Assembly: GCA_963575745.1 (NCBI GenBank)
Contig: CAUYUJ010020571.1
Span: forward strand, 586,834-650,833
Reading direction: 5' to 3'
From: Prorocentrum cordatum
Taxonomy: Eukaryota > Sar > Dinophyceae > Prorocentrales > Prorocentraceae
DNA: 64,000 bases
Of this stretch, positions 50,090 to 60,711 are shown piece by piece; positions within the stretch are counted from its first letter, which is position 1, and each line of letters opens with the position of its first letter. Below the pieces are notes generated by a model, which saw nothing but the letters and a program-made list of their open reading frames with translations, ran no database searches and was not told the DNA's origin. Both the position numbers and the translations under genes were made by a program.

Positions 50090-51289
50090 TGTTGAACACC
50101 ATCAGATGGTGGCTGCAAAACATTATTCACGGGCGTGCCCGGCTTACGAGTTGACATGGTCGATTCTCAATGTGTGCACAGAGAGTGGCAAGATAGGAAT
50201 GTATAAGAGCAAAGTGATGGGAAATCGGAAGTGTACAGTTTGGGGAATGTAAGCTTGACCCACTGGTGTTGGGCCCGCTTAAGTGGGAATATAACCAGAC
50301 TTGAAGGCAGGTCAACGGAGGATCGATCAGTGAAAGTGCGAATGAACGCCACGACGATCGATGTGAAATGCGTGGGTGCTGGAGGGGGGGCTGCGCCTAC
50401 ATATGTGTGTATATACATACATACATGCATGCATACATACATATAGTAAGCATCCGCCTAACGCTGATGGAGATACCGAGCAGGCACTGCAAGTAAACAT
50501 CTGCGAAAACCAGAAATAATTTTGACTTCCAGGAAAGGTCATCCGCGCTTGCGAGGGCCAAAGATGGAACGAGACGCCGATTTACACAAACGTTCGCCAA
50601 GGGCGCCGCCGAGGCCGGAGCGGATCCACGATGATGAAGCGGAGCAGGAGCGGAATCCGCCGAGGCAGGAGCGGAGCAGGGGCCGCGATGCTGGATCGAG
50701 GCAGGCCTCAACATTGTTTTGGGCATGTCACATCGAGGACAAGAAGGGCAATGGACAGAGTGCCACGCGTCGGGCGGGTGCCAGGCGTCGAGCGGACGCA
50801 CGACCCAGAGCAACTACCACAGGAGCCAGTATTAGTGCTCTTGGGATACCGACCATCGTTATGATGATCATGTAACTGGTGTTAAATACGTGTGGGATGT
50901 TGCTGAAAAGGACGTGGCAGCGTTGGTCTGCCGACGACTAGGACTTCTGCTATGGTCTTCGTCTTGCGAGGTGAAGAGAAATGATGCTGGCAGCGGCCCA
51001 GCCGCGGCTGCGCTTATTCCTGAAAGAGGGCGGGACAAAGTGCCTGCACGTGGACTTCTACATCCACGTTCGACGCCTGGGGAACTGTATGGGGGGATTC
51101 GTCAGTTCGTCTCGGAGAGATCCTGCGGGATGATCGGCACCCCTTCCCCTGGCGCTGCACAAGTTTTGGGGGTTGGCGCCGGGGGGGGGCAATGTGCACC
51201 GGGGGGAGCCAGGAAACCGCGGTGCTCTCTGGGGTGGGTTCGAAGCGTGGGCCTATATGTCCCGCCACACTTGGGCCGTTACACCTGGC
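50090..51289. other. No secure gene; one CATA-type microsatellite
   Basis: At 50398-50446 ATATATACATACATACATGC makes a microsatellite. + frames at 50522-50875 and 50890-51675 are Arg/Ala-rich or repeat-derived. Nothing is recognised as a gene. Confidence 0.4.
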
Positions 51290-51900
51290 ATTGGCGAAGG
51301 CCGTCACACTTGACATTTTTGGGCCGTTTTGTGGTTCTCTTGGCCTCGTATGGGGCAGTGCGATCTTGGGGAACCGTTGCGCCCGTTTTGAAGCCTTCTT
51401 GGGCCGCGTGGGGGCCCTCTTTGGCCATCTTGGGTCTCTGTTGGGCCATCTTGGGGCCCTCTTGGCTGTATGGTGTGTCTGAAGGCCGTTGTGGGGCCGT
51501 CTGGGCGCCATCTTCGGTTGTCGCGGGGCCTTCTGAGATCTTTTGGGGTCCTTTTGGGGACCCTCTTGGGCCGTCTTGGGGCCGTCCTGGATGCTTCTTG
51601 GGCCATCTTGGGAACCTCTTGGTGACCTCTTGGGCCGTCCTGGAACCATCTTGGAGGCTGATCAGGCCGTCTTGATCTGACTGAAGCCCAACAAATGTGA
51701 ATGCGACGACCCTTGTTCAACACATTCACTCAGGGGAAACAGCGGTTTCGGCTTCTTCGGATCATGTTGGATGTCCTCTTGTGGCTTATGGGGCCCTCTT
51801 GGAGGCATTTTGGGCCGCCCTAAAGATCTATTGGGCCGTCTTGGGGCCATCTTGAGCCGCCCTGGATGCATTTCGGACCATCTTGGAGGCCTTGGTTGCC
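51290..51900 (+). repeat. Degenerate GGGCCNTCTTGG repeat
   Basis: Words such as GGGCCGTCTTGG, GGGCCATCTTGG, GGGGCCCTCTTGG and GGAGGC recur with irregular spacing of about 15-35 bp. The stretch is the opposite-strand relative of 33180-33690, with a short relative at 20020-20110. The minus frames give the Pro/Lys/Met/Arg pseudo-repeats expected from it. Confidence 0.65.
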
Positions 51901-52179
51901 TGCCTGGACCGCCTTGGACGCTCGAGGCGTATATTCATGTACTTTACATATACGAACACCCTTCGTGTGATAAGAAGGTCGTGTGGGAACCAAGGGGCGA
52001 CAATTGCGATGATTGTGGTGGAGTCGATGCTGATGAGGCGCTCGCGAGCTGGTGGCAAAGCATGTTAACGATCCCATTGGTTTCTTAAACTATCTATCAA
52101 TGTATCGATAGTTCTACCGATTTCACGATGGTTTTGTTTCACTATCCATCGACCTCGCTGTCTATTCATCAACCGACTT

Positions 52180-52690
52180 CACGGGGCAATCATCGGGACA
52201 CCCATCGGGACACCATCTGGACACCATCGGGGCACTATGGGGACACCATCGGATCACCGTTGGAACACCATCAGGACACCATTGGGGCACCATTGGGGCA
52301 CCATCGGGACAAAGTTGGAACACCGTCGGGGCGCCATCGGGACACCAGCAGGACACCAACGAGAAACCATCGGAACACCATCTGGACACCATGTGGACAC
52401 TATGTGGACACCATGCGGACACGATGTGGACACCGTCGGAACACCATCGGGACACCATCGGGACACCATCGGGACACCATCGGGACACCATCGGGACACC
52501 ATCGGGACACCATCGAGACACCATCGGGACACCATCGGGACACCACGGGGCCACCGCCAGCCAACTGGGGGGCACAGCATCATTTTGCCCGGTTTTGCCC
52601 TAGCCACGACGGGTTCCGCTCGCACGCCCACGCAGCTTCGCCTCGCCCGCACGCATGACACGAACAGTAAGTCGAAATCAATTTCCTGGT
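52180..52690. repeat. 11-bp minisatellite (CACCATCGGGA) with conserved flank, copy 1
   Basis: The unit CACCATCGGGA runs almost perfectly at about 52440-52540 and degenerately from 52190. Eleven-bp units give 33-bp translation periods (GTPSGHHRDTI on +, VSRWCPDGVPM on -). The right flank shares CGCAGCTTCGCC, GACACGAA and TTTCCTGGTG words with the flank of 53745-53985. Confidence 0.85.
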
Positions 52691-52699
52691 GTTGGTTCC

Positions 52700-53740
52700 G
52701 TTTCATATCGATCTCACCCTCAAACCTTCGATTAAAGGGATCGTCGCCGTGGGAGTGAGGGGGATGCATGCGCGAGTCTGCGGGTAGAGTGGGGGGTCCC
52801 TGATTCATTCAAATACAGAAACCCTACCAGGCAGACCTTGGCATTCTTCCACGCCTCAACGTACCAGGGGGCACTGTGGCGGATAGTGGTGGAGGGGCAA
52901 TGGCAACGGGCGAGGGTGGGTGGAAGAGGGGGGGCGGGCGGAGGGGGGAAGAGTGATGAAGGAGTGGGAAGTGGTGGATCTTGGGGCAGGGGGAACGCGG
53001 AGTGAGGATGTCGGGCGGAGCGAGGATGGAGATGTAGGGCGGAGTGCATGGAGAAGGTGAGCAGGCGGTAGAAGGAGGGCGGGAGGACCGTGGACTTATG
53101 AGGGTGGGAAGACGGGAGGAGGGAGTAGAGGGAAGGCAGAGTCCCAGGGTGGATCATCCCGTAGACCTTCAGGAGGACCGCGCCCAGGGATGGAGGTAGG
53201 GTAGCGCAGCGCTTTGCTTCGTTGCCAGTGGTCGCTTGTAGCGAGACTCTTGGATGGTCTGGAAAGCCATCATGGGCGAAGTTTCGGCACATTGGAGCCA
53301 CCCTCGACGATGTTGAACATAGGTAGCACCCGTGCTCGATTTGAGGAGTATCTTGGGTCCAGGAAGGCCACAAAGAAGCATGACAATTTCTTCCAGCGCG
53401 ACAAAGCGTTTACTATGCCAGGGCACGTGCGCCTCGAAATGATTGGGCCGAACAGTCATGAAACGAGGCCTGGTGAAATGGAAGAAGTGGAGGGGAATCA
53501 TAGACGGAAAGAAAAAGAGGAGGGATGACGGACAGGGCAGCGGAGGAGGAGTACCAGGGAACAGGGATAGACGGATGGACGAGTGAGTCAGAGGTCCCGA
53601 GTATACATCGGTTTGCATGTCTTTCGATTTTGAAGTGCATTTCAAATTGAATGTTTAAGATGAAAGTGTGTTCATTTTTGATCTGCATTTGGAGTTGAAT
53701 TCGATTTGCGGTTCGATGCCAGTCGAATTATCATTCCGAT
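52700..53740. other. GA-rich stretch and an unrecognised minus frame
   Basis: 52900-53160 is purine-rich. On the minus strand a 158-codon frame (53169-53645) contains RPNHFEAHVPWHSKRFVALE and SPMMAFQTIQESRYKRPLAT. Its composition is protein-like between about 53180 and 53470, but there is no known domain and the + strand is partly open too. It is not called as a gene. Confidence 0.3.
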
Positions 53741-53744
53741 TTGC

Positions 53745-53985
53745 TCTCCAACGGGACACCCGCAGGACAACCCACGGGACGACCACGTGACAGTCCACAG
53801 GACAACCACGAGACGACCACAGGACACCCGTGGGGCAACCACGGCGAGGAACCGCGCAACTAGAGGATACATCTGCTGCCCGACTTGGCTCTAGCTGCAC
53901 GGGCACATCGCCGCCCTTGCGCAGCTTCGCTCCGCCCGCGCGCAAGACACGAGCCAACACTGGAACCGATTCCCTGGTGGAGTTT
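53745..53985. repeat. Degenerate 11-bp minisatellite with conserved flank, copy 2
   Basis: Words such as GGACAACCACG, GGGACGACCACG and GGACACCCGTGG keep an 11-12-bp rhythm to about 53840. The right flank (CGCAGCTTCGCTCCGCCCGC, then GACACGA and GATTCCCTGGTG) matches the flank of the array at 52180-52690. Confidence 0.6.
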
Positions 53986-54049
53986 CCCCAGCGGTATTTG
54001 ACAGATTTGTTCTTCCGTGTACTTTCGGCCAGTCGGGGATCGGACTTGC

Positions 54050-54344
54050 TGGAGGGGCAGGTTGGGGAGGATCGTGCCAGCAGACGGCAGAAAATACGTC
54101 GGTGGCCGAGGCCTCAGAAGTCGGAAGCTGTGGCCCGGGGCCGGCGGCGAAGAGGAGCAATTTGGCCTGGGGAGGGCCAGGGTCGGATGCAGACCAGCAG
54201 GTCGACGTCGTCGAGCCTCAAGAGCCGAGTTTTGATACTTCGGGATTCTGGCCTGGAGCAGACGTGGCTCGTGGTGAGAGACCTGGTTGTGTGATGGCTG
54301 TGTGCCAAGGTTTAGGGGCCGATTTCCCACCACCACTGCCATAG
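54050..54344 (+). CDS. Candidate coding segment, unrecognised
   Basis: A + frame reading ASEVGSCGPGPAAKRSNLAW, then DADQQVDVVEPQEPSFDTSG and VMAVCQGLGADFPPPLP, ends with TAG just before a GGA tract. The mix of acidic, aromatic and Cys residues is unlike the repeat-derived frames around it. Other frames are also open here. No family is recognised. Confidence 0.25.
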
Positions 54345-54348
54345 GTAG

Positions 54349-54474
54349 GAGAGGGAGGAGGAGAGGGCGGAGGAGGAGGAGGAGGAGGAGGAGGAGGAGG
54401 AGGAGGAGGAGGAGGAGGAGGAGGAGGAGAAGGAGGAGAAGAAGGAGGAGGAGGAGGAGGAGGAGGAGGAGGAG
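54349..54474. repeat. (GGA)n tract
   Basis: About 125 bp of GGA triplets on the + strand with a few GAA interruptions. Confidence 0.95.
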
Positions 54475-54639
54475 GACCGGACCTCCCCATCCTCCTTTCC
54501 CCCCCCGTCCTACCTACGGCAGCGGAAATGGCCCATCGGAGGTGGTCTGCGCCCAGAGGCCCCCCCCACCCTGCGATCCCCGACGCTGCGCCACGATAAG
54601 CAGGCTCTCGAGCGGAGGCCGCACGTCCAGTCGGCCGTT

Positions 54640-54860
54640 CTCCGCACCGTGGTTCGGAATTTGCGCGCCCATCGGTCGTTGAAAGTACACATTGATCATT
54701 TTCAAGTATTCGAAAGTTCTTTGATGTTTTGGGGGGCCAAGATCCCTTCATTTCTAATTCTTCTATCCTGGGCATCTTCCTGGCCACTAGGGGGCCGGGA
54801 ACAATTAGAAACGAGCACAATTAGAAATGAGCACGATTAGAAATGAACGACGTGTGTTTT
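54640..54860 (-). repeat. Dispersed repeat R, full copy with gene-family start
   Basis: On the minus strand from 54860 this reads ACACGTCGTTC, three tandem 16-nt units of the type ATTTCTAATNGTGCTC, then the coding start VARKMPRIEELEMKGSWPP and KTSKNFR. It matches 18557-18732, after which the two copies diverge. No stop interrupts the first 60 codons, but no gene body is recognised downstream. Confidence 0.65.
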
Positions 54861-55092
54861 TGGAGTCCCATCTTCCAATCTACTTCATAAACGCCTTCCT
54901 ACTCCAATGATCGAGTGGCCTCCCTTTTCCGTCCTCTCTAGGGGGCGGGCGGACACTCGATCTGCTCTCAGCGCTTTCCTACCTCATGTTTCTACCTACT
55001 CCTTCCGACCGATGGGTAATGCTGAGCTGGGGGGTGCGGCGAGGGAGGAGGAGCAGGAGGAGCTGGGGGGCATGCGAGGCGTCGAGATACGT
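54861..55092. other. Spacer, no gene seen
   Basis: Ordinary sequence between repeat R and the next GGA tract. The only open frames are short or run into the tract. Confidence 0.4.
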
Positions 55093-55262
55093 CCAGGAGG
55101 AGGAGGAGGATGAGGAGGAGGAGGACGAGGAGAAGGAGGAGGGGGAGGGGGGGGGGGAGGAGGAGGAGGAGGGAGGAGGGGAGGAGAGGAGGAGGAGGAG
55201 GAGGAGGGGAGGAGAGGAGGAGGAGGAGGAGGAGGAGGAGGAGGACGAGGAGGACGAGGAGC
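55093..55262. repeat. (GGA)n tract
   Basis: About 170 bp of purine triplets on the + strand. It forms an inverted pair with the TCC tract 220 bp downstream. Confidence 0.95.
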
Positions 55263-55481
55263 TGGGAGCGGGGAGTCAAGTCCCCGAGCGAGGAGCGACG
55301 AGAGGACGCGAGGCGGCCCATGGAGGCGAGGCGGCTGCTCGAAGCCTCGTGGTCTTCGGGTCCCAGCTCGGGCCTCCGGCGGCCCTTCGGGACGATCTGG
55401 GCACGCCCGGAGAGCTCTCGGCGAGGCGCAGCTGCTGGAAGGAATCCCGAGGCGAGAAGACCTCCGAGAACCAACGACGAC

Positions 55482-55715
55482 CTCCTCCTCCTCCTCCTCC
55501 TCCTCCTCCTCCTCCTTCTCCTCCTCCTCCTCCTCCTCCTCCTCCTCCTCCTCCTCCTCCTCCTCCTCCTCCTACCTCCTCCTCCCCTCCTCCTCCTCCT
55601 CCTCTCCCCCTCCCCCTCCTCCCTCCTCCTCCCCCTCCCCCTCCTCTCCTCCTCCTCCTCCTCCTCCTCCTCCTCCTCCTCCTCCTCCTCCTCCTCCTCC
55701 TCCTCCTCCTCCTCC
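55482..55715. repeat. (TCC)n tract
   Basis: About 230 bp of TCC triplets on the + strand. Together with 55093-55262 it forms a potential stem of mixed purine-pyrimidine arms around a 220-bp loop. Confidence 0.95.
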
Positions 55716-55894
55716 CCTCGACCCCCTCCTCGGCGTATCGAAGGGGGCGTGGGGGTACACGGCCCTGTCTGGGCGCCGTCCACTCTGGACAACGGCGCTC
55801 TCGGTCCGATCTTGCGGCTGAGCCCTGCTCTCCCTCTGCCAGGTGACCGATGGGGCTACGGCGATGGGAAGCTTCGACCAGGAGCAGCCCGGGG

Positions 55895-56034
55895 GCGTTC
55901 TCCTCCTCTTCTTCCTCCTCCTCCTCCTCCTCCTCCTCCTCCTCCTCCTCCGCCTCTTCCTCCTCCTCCCTCTCCTCCTCCTCCTCCTCCCTCTCCTCCT
56001 CCTCCTTCTCCTCCTATTCCTCCTCCTCCTAGCC
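55895..56034. repeat. (TCC)n tract
   Basis: About 140 bp of TCC-rich pyrimidine immediately before the fossil LINE. Confidence 0.9.
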
Positions 56035-56050
56035 CTTCTGGCGCAGGCCT

Positions 56051-57197
56051 TTGAGGCGCTGCGCTTGCAAGCACGTGCTTGCAAGCCACTTTGGTTTCAA
56101 CGCTCGCCCCTGTCGCCGCCGCCAGCGATGCATGGGGCCCCCGCCCGATGTCCTCCCTGGGGCCAAGACGCCCTGGTGGGGGTGCCCCTCGTGCGGCTGC
56201 TGGGACACTTGGGCCTCGCGGCTCAAGTGCAGGGGCTGTGCTGCAAACGCTACCGCCAAGGTGGCCCAGGCGGCGCGCGCAGCGGCGGCCAAGCTCGCGC
56301 CCAGCGGCGGGCAGCGCGCGCCACCGCGAGGTGCATGGGCCGCGGGCCCGCCGCAGATGGCTCATGGCGGCGGCGGCGGCGGAGGGGGAGGAGATGCGCA
56401 GGCCAAGCTCATCCGCGAGCTCCAGTCGAAGGTGGCCCCGCTCGACGGCAGTGCGCCGCCCTGGGCTGTTAGGCCTCCGCCCTCTTAGCCGTCGGCCAGC
56501 ACGAAGGAGCTCTCGTTCGCGGACGTGCTGCAGTCCTCAAACGTGAGGGTGTGGGCACGGCAAGTGTCGAGGAGGTGAAGAAGGCCAAGCAGGCACCTGC
56601 GGCGGCCAAGGGCCCCTCGGCGCGGTCCGCGCGGTAGAAGATGGAGAACCTCCGTGAGAAGCTGGCCAAGCTGGACGGCAAGGCCAGGGTCCTCAGCGAC
56701 CAGCGGGAGGAACTGGACAAGGCCCTGGCGGATGTCACGGCGGCGGCAACGGCGTGCAAGGAGGAGCTGGCCAAGTTCCAACCCGCTCAAGGCCGTCAGC
56801 GCCACGCTGGACGACTGCGTCGCGCAGTCCGCCGAGGGCCAGGCCGCGCTGGCCACGCTGGAGCGCCTCCAGCTGGCAGCTGCTCAGGAGAGGTCCGAGG
56901 CAGCGGCAGCTTCTGACGGCGCACCCTGGCGCTGATGGGTCCCCTGGCGGCGGCGGAGCCGCCGCCGCAGGAGAGGGCCACCACGTCAACATGCCTGTCG
57001 ACCCCGAGGACGTGGACATGGACTTACTGGGAAGCGAGGAGTTCGCCGACCGCCAGCGTGCTTGCGCCGAGGCCGCCAAAGAGCTCCGCCAAGCTCGAGA
57101 GGCAGAACCTGCTGTGCTGGAGGCGGGCAAGCGCAGGTACTTGGACGCCGTGCCGGGCCTCGGCATCAAGCGGGCTCGGCGAGTGTCGCCGTCCTAG
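56051..57197 (+). pseudogene. LINE ORF1: RanBP2-like zinc finger and coiled coil
   Basis: The first frame holds WWGCPSCGCWDTWASRLKC then RGC (about 56174-56240), a W-x-C-x2-C-x11-C-x2-C finger close to the RanBP2 type, followed by an Ala-rich helix. After a stop and a frame change come coiled-coil helices: MENLREKLAKLDGKARVLSD (56641), then in other frames LDDCVAQSAEGQAALATLER and EFADRQRACAEAAKELRQAR (about 57040). The end is KRARRVSPS with TAG at 57195-57197. At least three indels and two stops are present. It probably bound element RNA. Confidence 0.55.
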
Positions 57198-58019
57198 CCC
57201 GACAGCCCTGTCGGCTGTCGGACGCTTCTGGGAGACGAACATGGTGGACGATGACTGGGCGGCGCTGACGAGCTTCGCCGTCCCAGCATGCCGTCCTGAG
57301 CGGATGCTCGACTCGCTGGCTGGTTTGTCGGCCGCGGTGCCCGCGGGCCCTCCGAGCGCCGCGGGCCCTCGGGCCGCTGTCGGCGCTCGGCTGGGAGAGC
57401 GCGCCGCTGCCGGTGGGGCAACGTGGGCGGTGCCGCAGTCGACTGGAGGGGCAGCGCGTTGGTCTGGGCGGGGCAGGGGGCAGCTCTGGGAGGGAGCGCC
57501 CTATCACCCCGCCCCCGAGCCAGGGGTAACCGCGCGACCGCTCCAGCGTGATCGACCAGCTTGGCGGCGCGGGCGCGGCGCCGCGGCGGCCGCAGGCAAG
57601 GGGGCGGCAAGGCTGGCGGCGGCAGGGCGCTGGACTCGGTCGAGCGGCCCCCTCTCGGATCGGAGCGGCCAGTCCAGCATCCTCTGGTGGAAGGGGGGGC
57701 AGGATTCAGCCCTGCAAAGTCACAGCCCCCCCCCTCGCCGCCGCCGGCCTCGGCGACGGCAAGGGCGGCCGCTGCGGCCGCGGGCTCGGCGGGGTCGGCA
57801 GCGGCGTGCAGTTCGCGATGTCCAGGGCGGCCCTCGTCGTCGATTGCCAAGGGTGGATCGGCGAGGCCTCCGTCGTCGCTTGGGCCGTCGGCGTCGGCGC
57901 GGCCCGGGCCCGTCGCCGACTTCGAGGCCTAGGACTTCACTGGCGCCGCCGGGTTCGTCGGGACTGAGCGCGCATTCGCGCGGGCGCGACGGGCCTCGGC
58001 AGCAGGTCAGGGCGCCCTC

Positions 58020-58620
58020 CGCAGAGCGCAACCGCCCGTGCATCGTCGGGGTCAATGCGAACAGCTGGGAGCCCTTCAAGTTTGCGATTGTCTGGTGCTC
58101 GGATCTGCCAGCAGCGCCCTTCGGCCCGCGTTGCAGCCGCGGGTGACCTGCGGGCAGGAGACGCGTCTGAGGGCGAGTGACAAGCTAGATCAGGCCTACA
58201 GCTGGGGCCAGCGCAGGCAGCGGGCCTTGAGCTCGTGAGCTGCCGAATCGACGGGGAACGGGCCAAACGTGAGTTCTGCTGGCGTGGTCCTGGGGATCTC
58301 GCGGTCGATGGCCCCCTCTGCATGTCCGCCAGGTGACCTGAGCGACTTCCACGCCAGGATCTCGGTCCGTCTGCTCAACGTTGGGTTTCCATCAGGTCTC
58401 GCGGTCATTTCAGCGCACTTTCGCAACGGCCTGTGGAAATGCTTCGGCAGAATGGCAAAGCGTCGATATCGCCCGAAGTCCGTGGGCCATTCGGGCAGAT
58501 TGGAACTTCGCCCCCTTCGATCTAGCTGCCGGCGGATGGCTAGACAGAGCGCGCGGTGCCATTTTTTCGCCAGGTCAGCCCACCTGCAGGTCGGCTGCTG
58601 CCAGCGGAGCCGGCGATGTC
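58020..58620 (+). pseudogene. LINE AP-type endonuclease
   Basis: IVGVNANSWEPF (about 58045) has the Asn-containing first motif. VTCGQETRL (about 58145) has the catalytic QE. SAGVVLGISR and ISVRLLNVGFPSGLAVISAH (58275-58420) are the central strands. PWAIRADWNFAPFDL (about 58470-58520), with AD.N, is the late motif, followed by RARGAIFSPGQPTC. These follow the order of exonuclease-endonuclease-phosphatase domains of LINEs. Frames change at about 58145 and 58440. Confidence 0.6.
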
Positions 58621-59399
58621 GGAGAAGGAGTCGAAGGGCCCGAGGACCAGAAGGGGCAAGGAGTTGGAGCAGAGGAAGATGGGCTTCTTTGTTGGCGCGC
58701 GCGTGCTAGGGCACTGCGTCTCGGATGTCAAGTGTTTCAGCGAGGGCCCGATCTCCCCGCGTTCGCCTGCGCCTGGGGCCTCTCCACGATCAGGCTAGTC
58801 ACTAAGCAGATCCACTTCAAGCGGTTTCCCTTGGAGCCTGCGGCGGGGCCCAGGAAGGAGCTGAAGGAGGACGAGCGCCTGCTGCGGGGGGGCCCAGGGG
58901 CCCGAGACGGTCAAGGCCCCCGTGGAGACGGTCTGGGCTCGGGAGGCTCGCCGCAGGTACTCAGAGCGAACCGCGGCGTGGATGTGTCCTTCCAGGCGCT
59001 GGCCACCCGCGCAACTCGAGTTTGAGGTTCCAGTTGCCAGCTAGGTGCGCCAGGCAGGGCTCGACGTCAGCAATGGCTTGATAGACTCGGGGGCATGGTC
59101 CCCGGCTTGCTCTGCCGCGACGGCCGGCTGAACCAGCTGTTCGTTTTAGGTCTCATCGGCTCCATCGAAGCCGACGGCGAGAGGCGCGCAGAGCACCCCC
59201 AGCAGGTTGACAGTTACGTGGGGGAGTTGAGGGGGACGGATATTTAGGAGGGGCTTAGCAGGTGGCAGAAGTGGGCACAGAACGCGGTGGGGCACGGGGG
59301 TAAGGCTGCGCACGCGTACTCTCGCCGGGCTTTCACTGATCGCAGTAGCCAGTCTACAGCATATGTTGAATTATCTGTCTTGGGAATGAGGCCGCGCAG

Positions 59400-60480
59400 G
59401 CCTTGGTGGACCAGTGGGTGCCCCTGTGGTTCCAGGACCGTAGAGCCTCACTTGAGCACCCGTCTCGATGGGATACTAGAGGGGGCGCGCCCCCGAGGAT
59501 AGATGTGGACCGGCTCCTTCGCGTTCGCCGCGGGCGTGCAGAGGGGGAAGGGCTTGGGTGGAACTCTTCCGCCCAGGGCTCGTCTTGAAGTTACCAGAGG
59601 CCTATCAAATGCGGATCTAGGACATCTTGCATGGGTTCGAGGAGGCCCCCGAGGTCCTGTCGGACCTGCTGACCAGCATTTTTTTTTGAAGAAAGCCAGA
59701 TGGAGGGGTCAGGCCGATCGGCCTCTTGAGTTTTTTGTTCATGAAGGTGTGGTCGAAGTGCCGTCAGCACCTCCGCAAAAGTGGGGCACCCTGCTTCCTT
59801 CTTTTTGGGCGCAGGCCCCGACGCATCGTGCGAGCGCGCTGGTTGGGTGCACAATATGCTTGCGCACTTTGGGCTTAGTGTGGGTACGTCGACGGCGACA
59901 GCCCTGCTCGATCTTGAGAATTTCTGCGAGCACATCGCGATTGTCGACCTGTATCGAGCAGCGGTTGAGCATCGTTTGATATTATGCCTGTTGCAGTGCG
60001 CGATGCACGCCGCCGAGAGAGTCTCGCACGGTGCGGTGTGTGTGTGTCGCAGGGAAGGTCAAGGCGAATGGAGGGGTGATGGTAGGATGTCCAGCAGCAG
60101 CGACACTAGCAAGGCTGCTCCTGTTGAGTCCTTCGTCTTTGGCCCTGTTTGGGCGCCCGCAGTTGGCAATTCGCAGCGTGATAGACGACGTCCCGTTGCA
60201 GATCGTCGCCCCCGCTGATGCGGTCGTGAACCAGCCGGCAGGGGCCGCGACGTCGCTGATGGTTAGTTTCAAGCAGCTCGGGCTGCAAGTCTCAGTTACG
60301 TCGAAGTACCTGTGCAGCAGCGCCGAGCTCGATGCGAAGCTGCAGCAGGCCTGGGAGGCGCCCGCAAGCGCTCGAGTAACCAGGAACCTGGGGACTGATG
60401 CCTCGCTCGGAGCCAGTCGGATGGCCGGGGTCGCCAGGGCCAGGTGGGAAGGAGCGCGGAAACGATCGAGCAAACTATAG
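59400..60480 (+). pseudogene. LINE reverse transcriptase, decayed
   Basis: ALVDQWVPLWFQDRRASLEH (about 59395) and RKGLGGT..PPRARL-like words precede the fingers. TATALLDLENFCEHIAIVDL (about 59895-59955) is motif A in the LLDLEKFYEH form. GGVMVGCPAAATLARLLLL (about 60070) fits motif B. RSVIDDVPLQIV (about 60174-60210) is motif C with VIDD instead of YVDD. RVTRNLG and RARWEGARKR (about 60375-60470) match the following thumb region. Motif A and motif C lie in different frames. Confidence 0.6.
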
Positions 60481-60711
60481 CATCTTCGGCGGGCTGGGGC
60501 AAGCACTGTTTGGGTCCAGAGAGCGGACCCGGCGGCCTCGGCCTCGTGGGGGCCCAGTATCATGGGGGCCCCGCCGTCTCAGATGCGAGGTCTGCGGCTC
60601 AGCGCCGTGGGCCGTTTGGGTCGCGCGCCGAAGGGTGCGACGAACAGCCTTAGACTGCGCAGTTAAAAGGAAGGTCCCAGGATAGACCCGCTGATCTGGA
60701 ACATCGCCCAT

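Larger units (their letters stand above)
45690..50090 (+). mobile_element. Second copia-type element, Gag and protease only
   Basis: A + strand element with a long Gag, three CCCH zinc fingers and an aspartic protease start. The open sequence stops soon after the protease, and no integrase or reverse transcriptase follows before unrelated DNA at about 50.1 kb. It is far better preserved than the copia element on its left. Terminal repeats were not identified. Confidence 0.65.

Noticed and set aside
51014-51729. Pro/Lys/Met/Arg-rich minus frames
   Set aside because: They are translations of the degenerate GGGCCATCTTGG repeat.
52190-52560. Regular short direct repeats that might be a CRISPR array
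   Set aside because: The units are contiguous 11-bp repeats without unique spacers, and the genome is eukaryotic.
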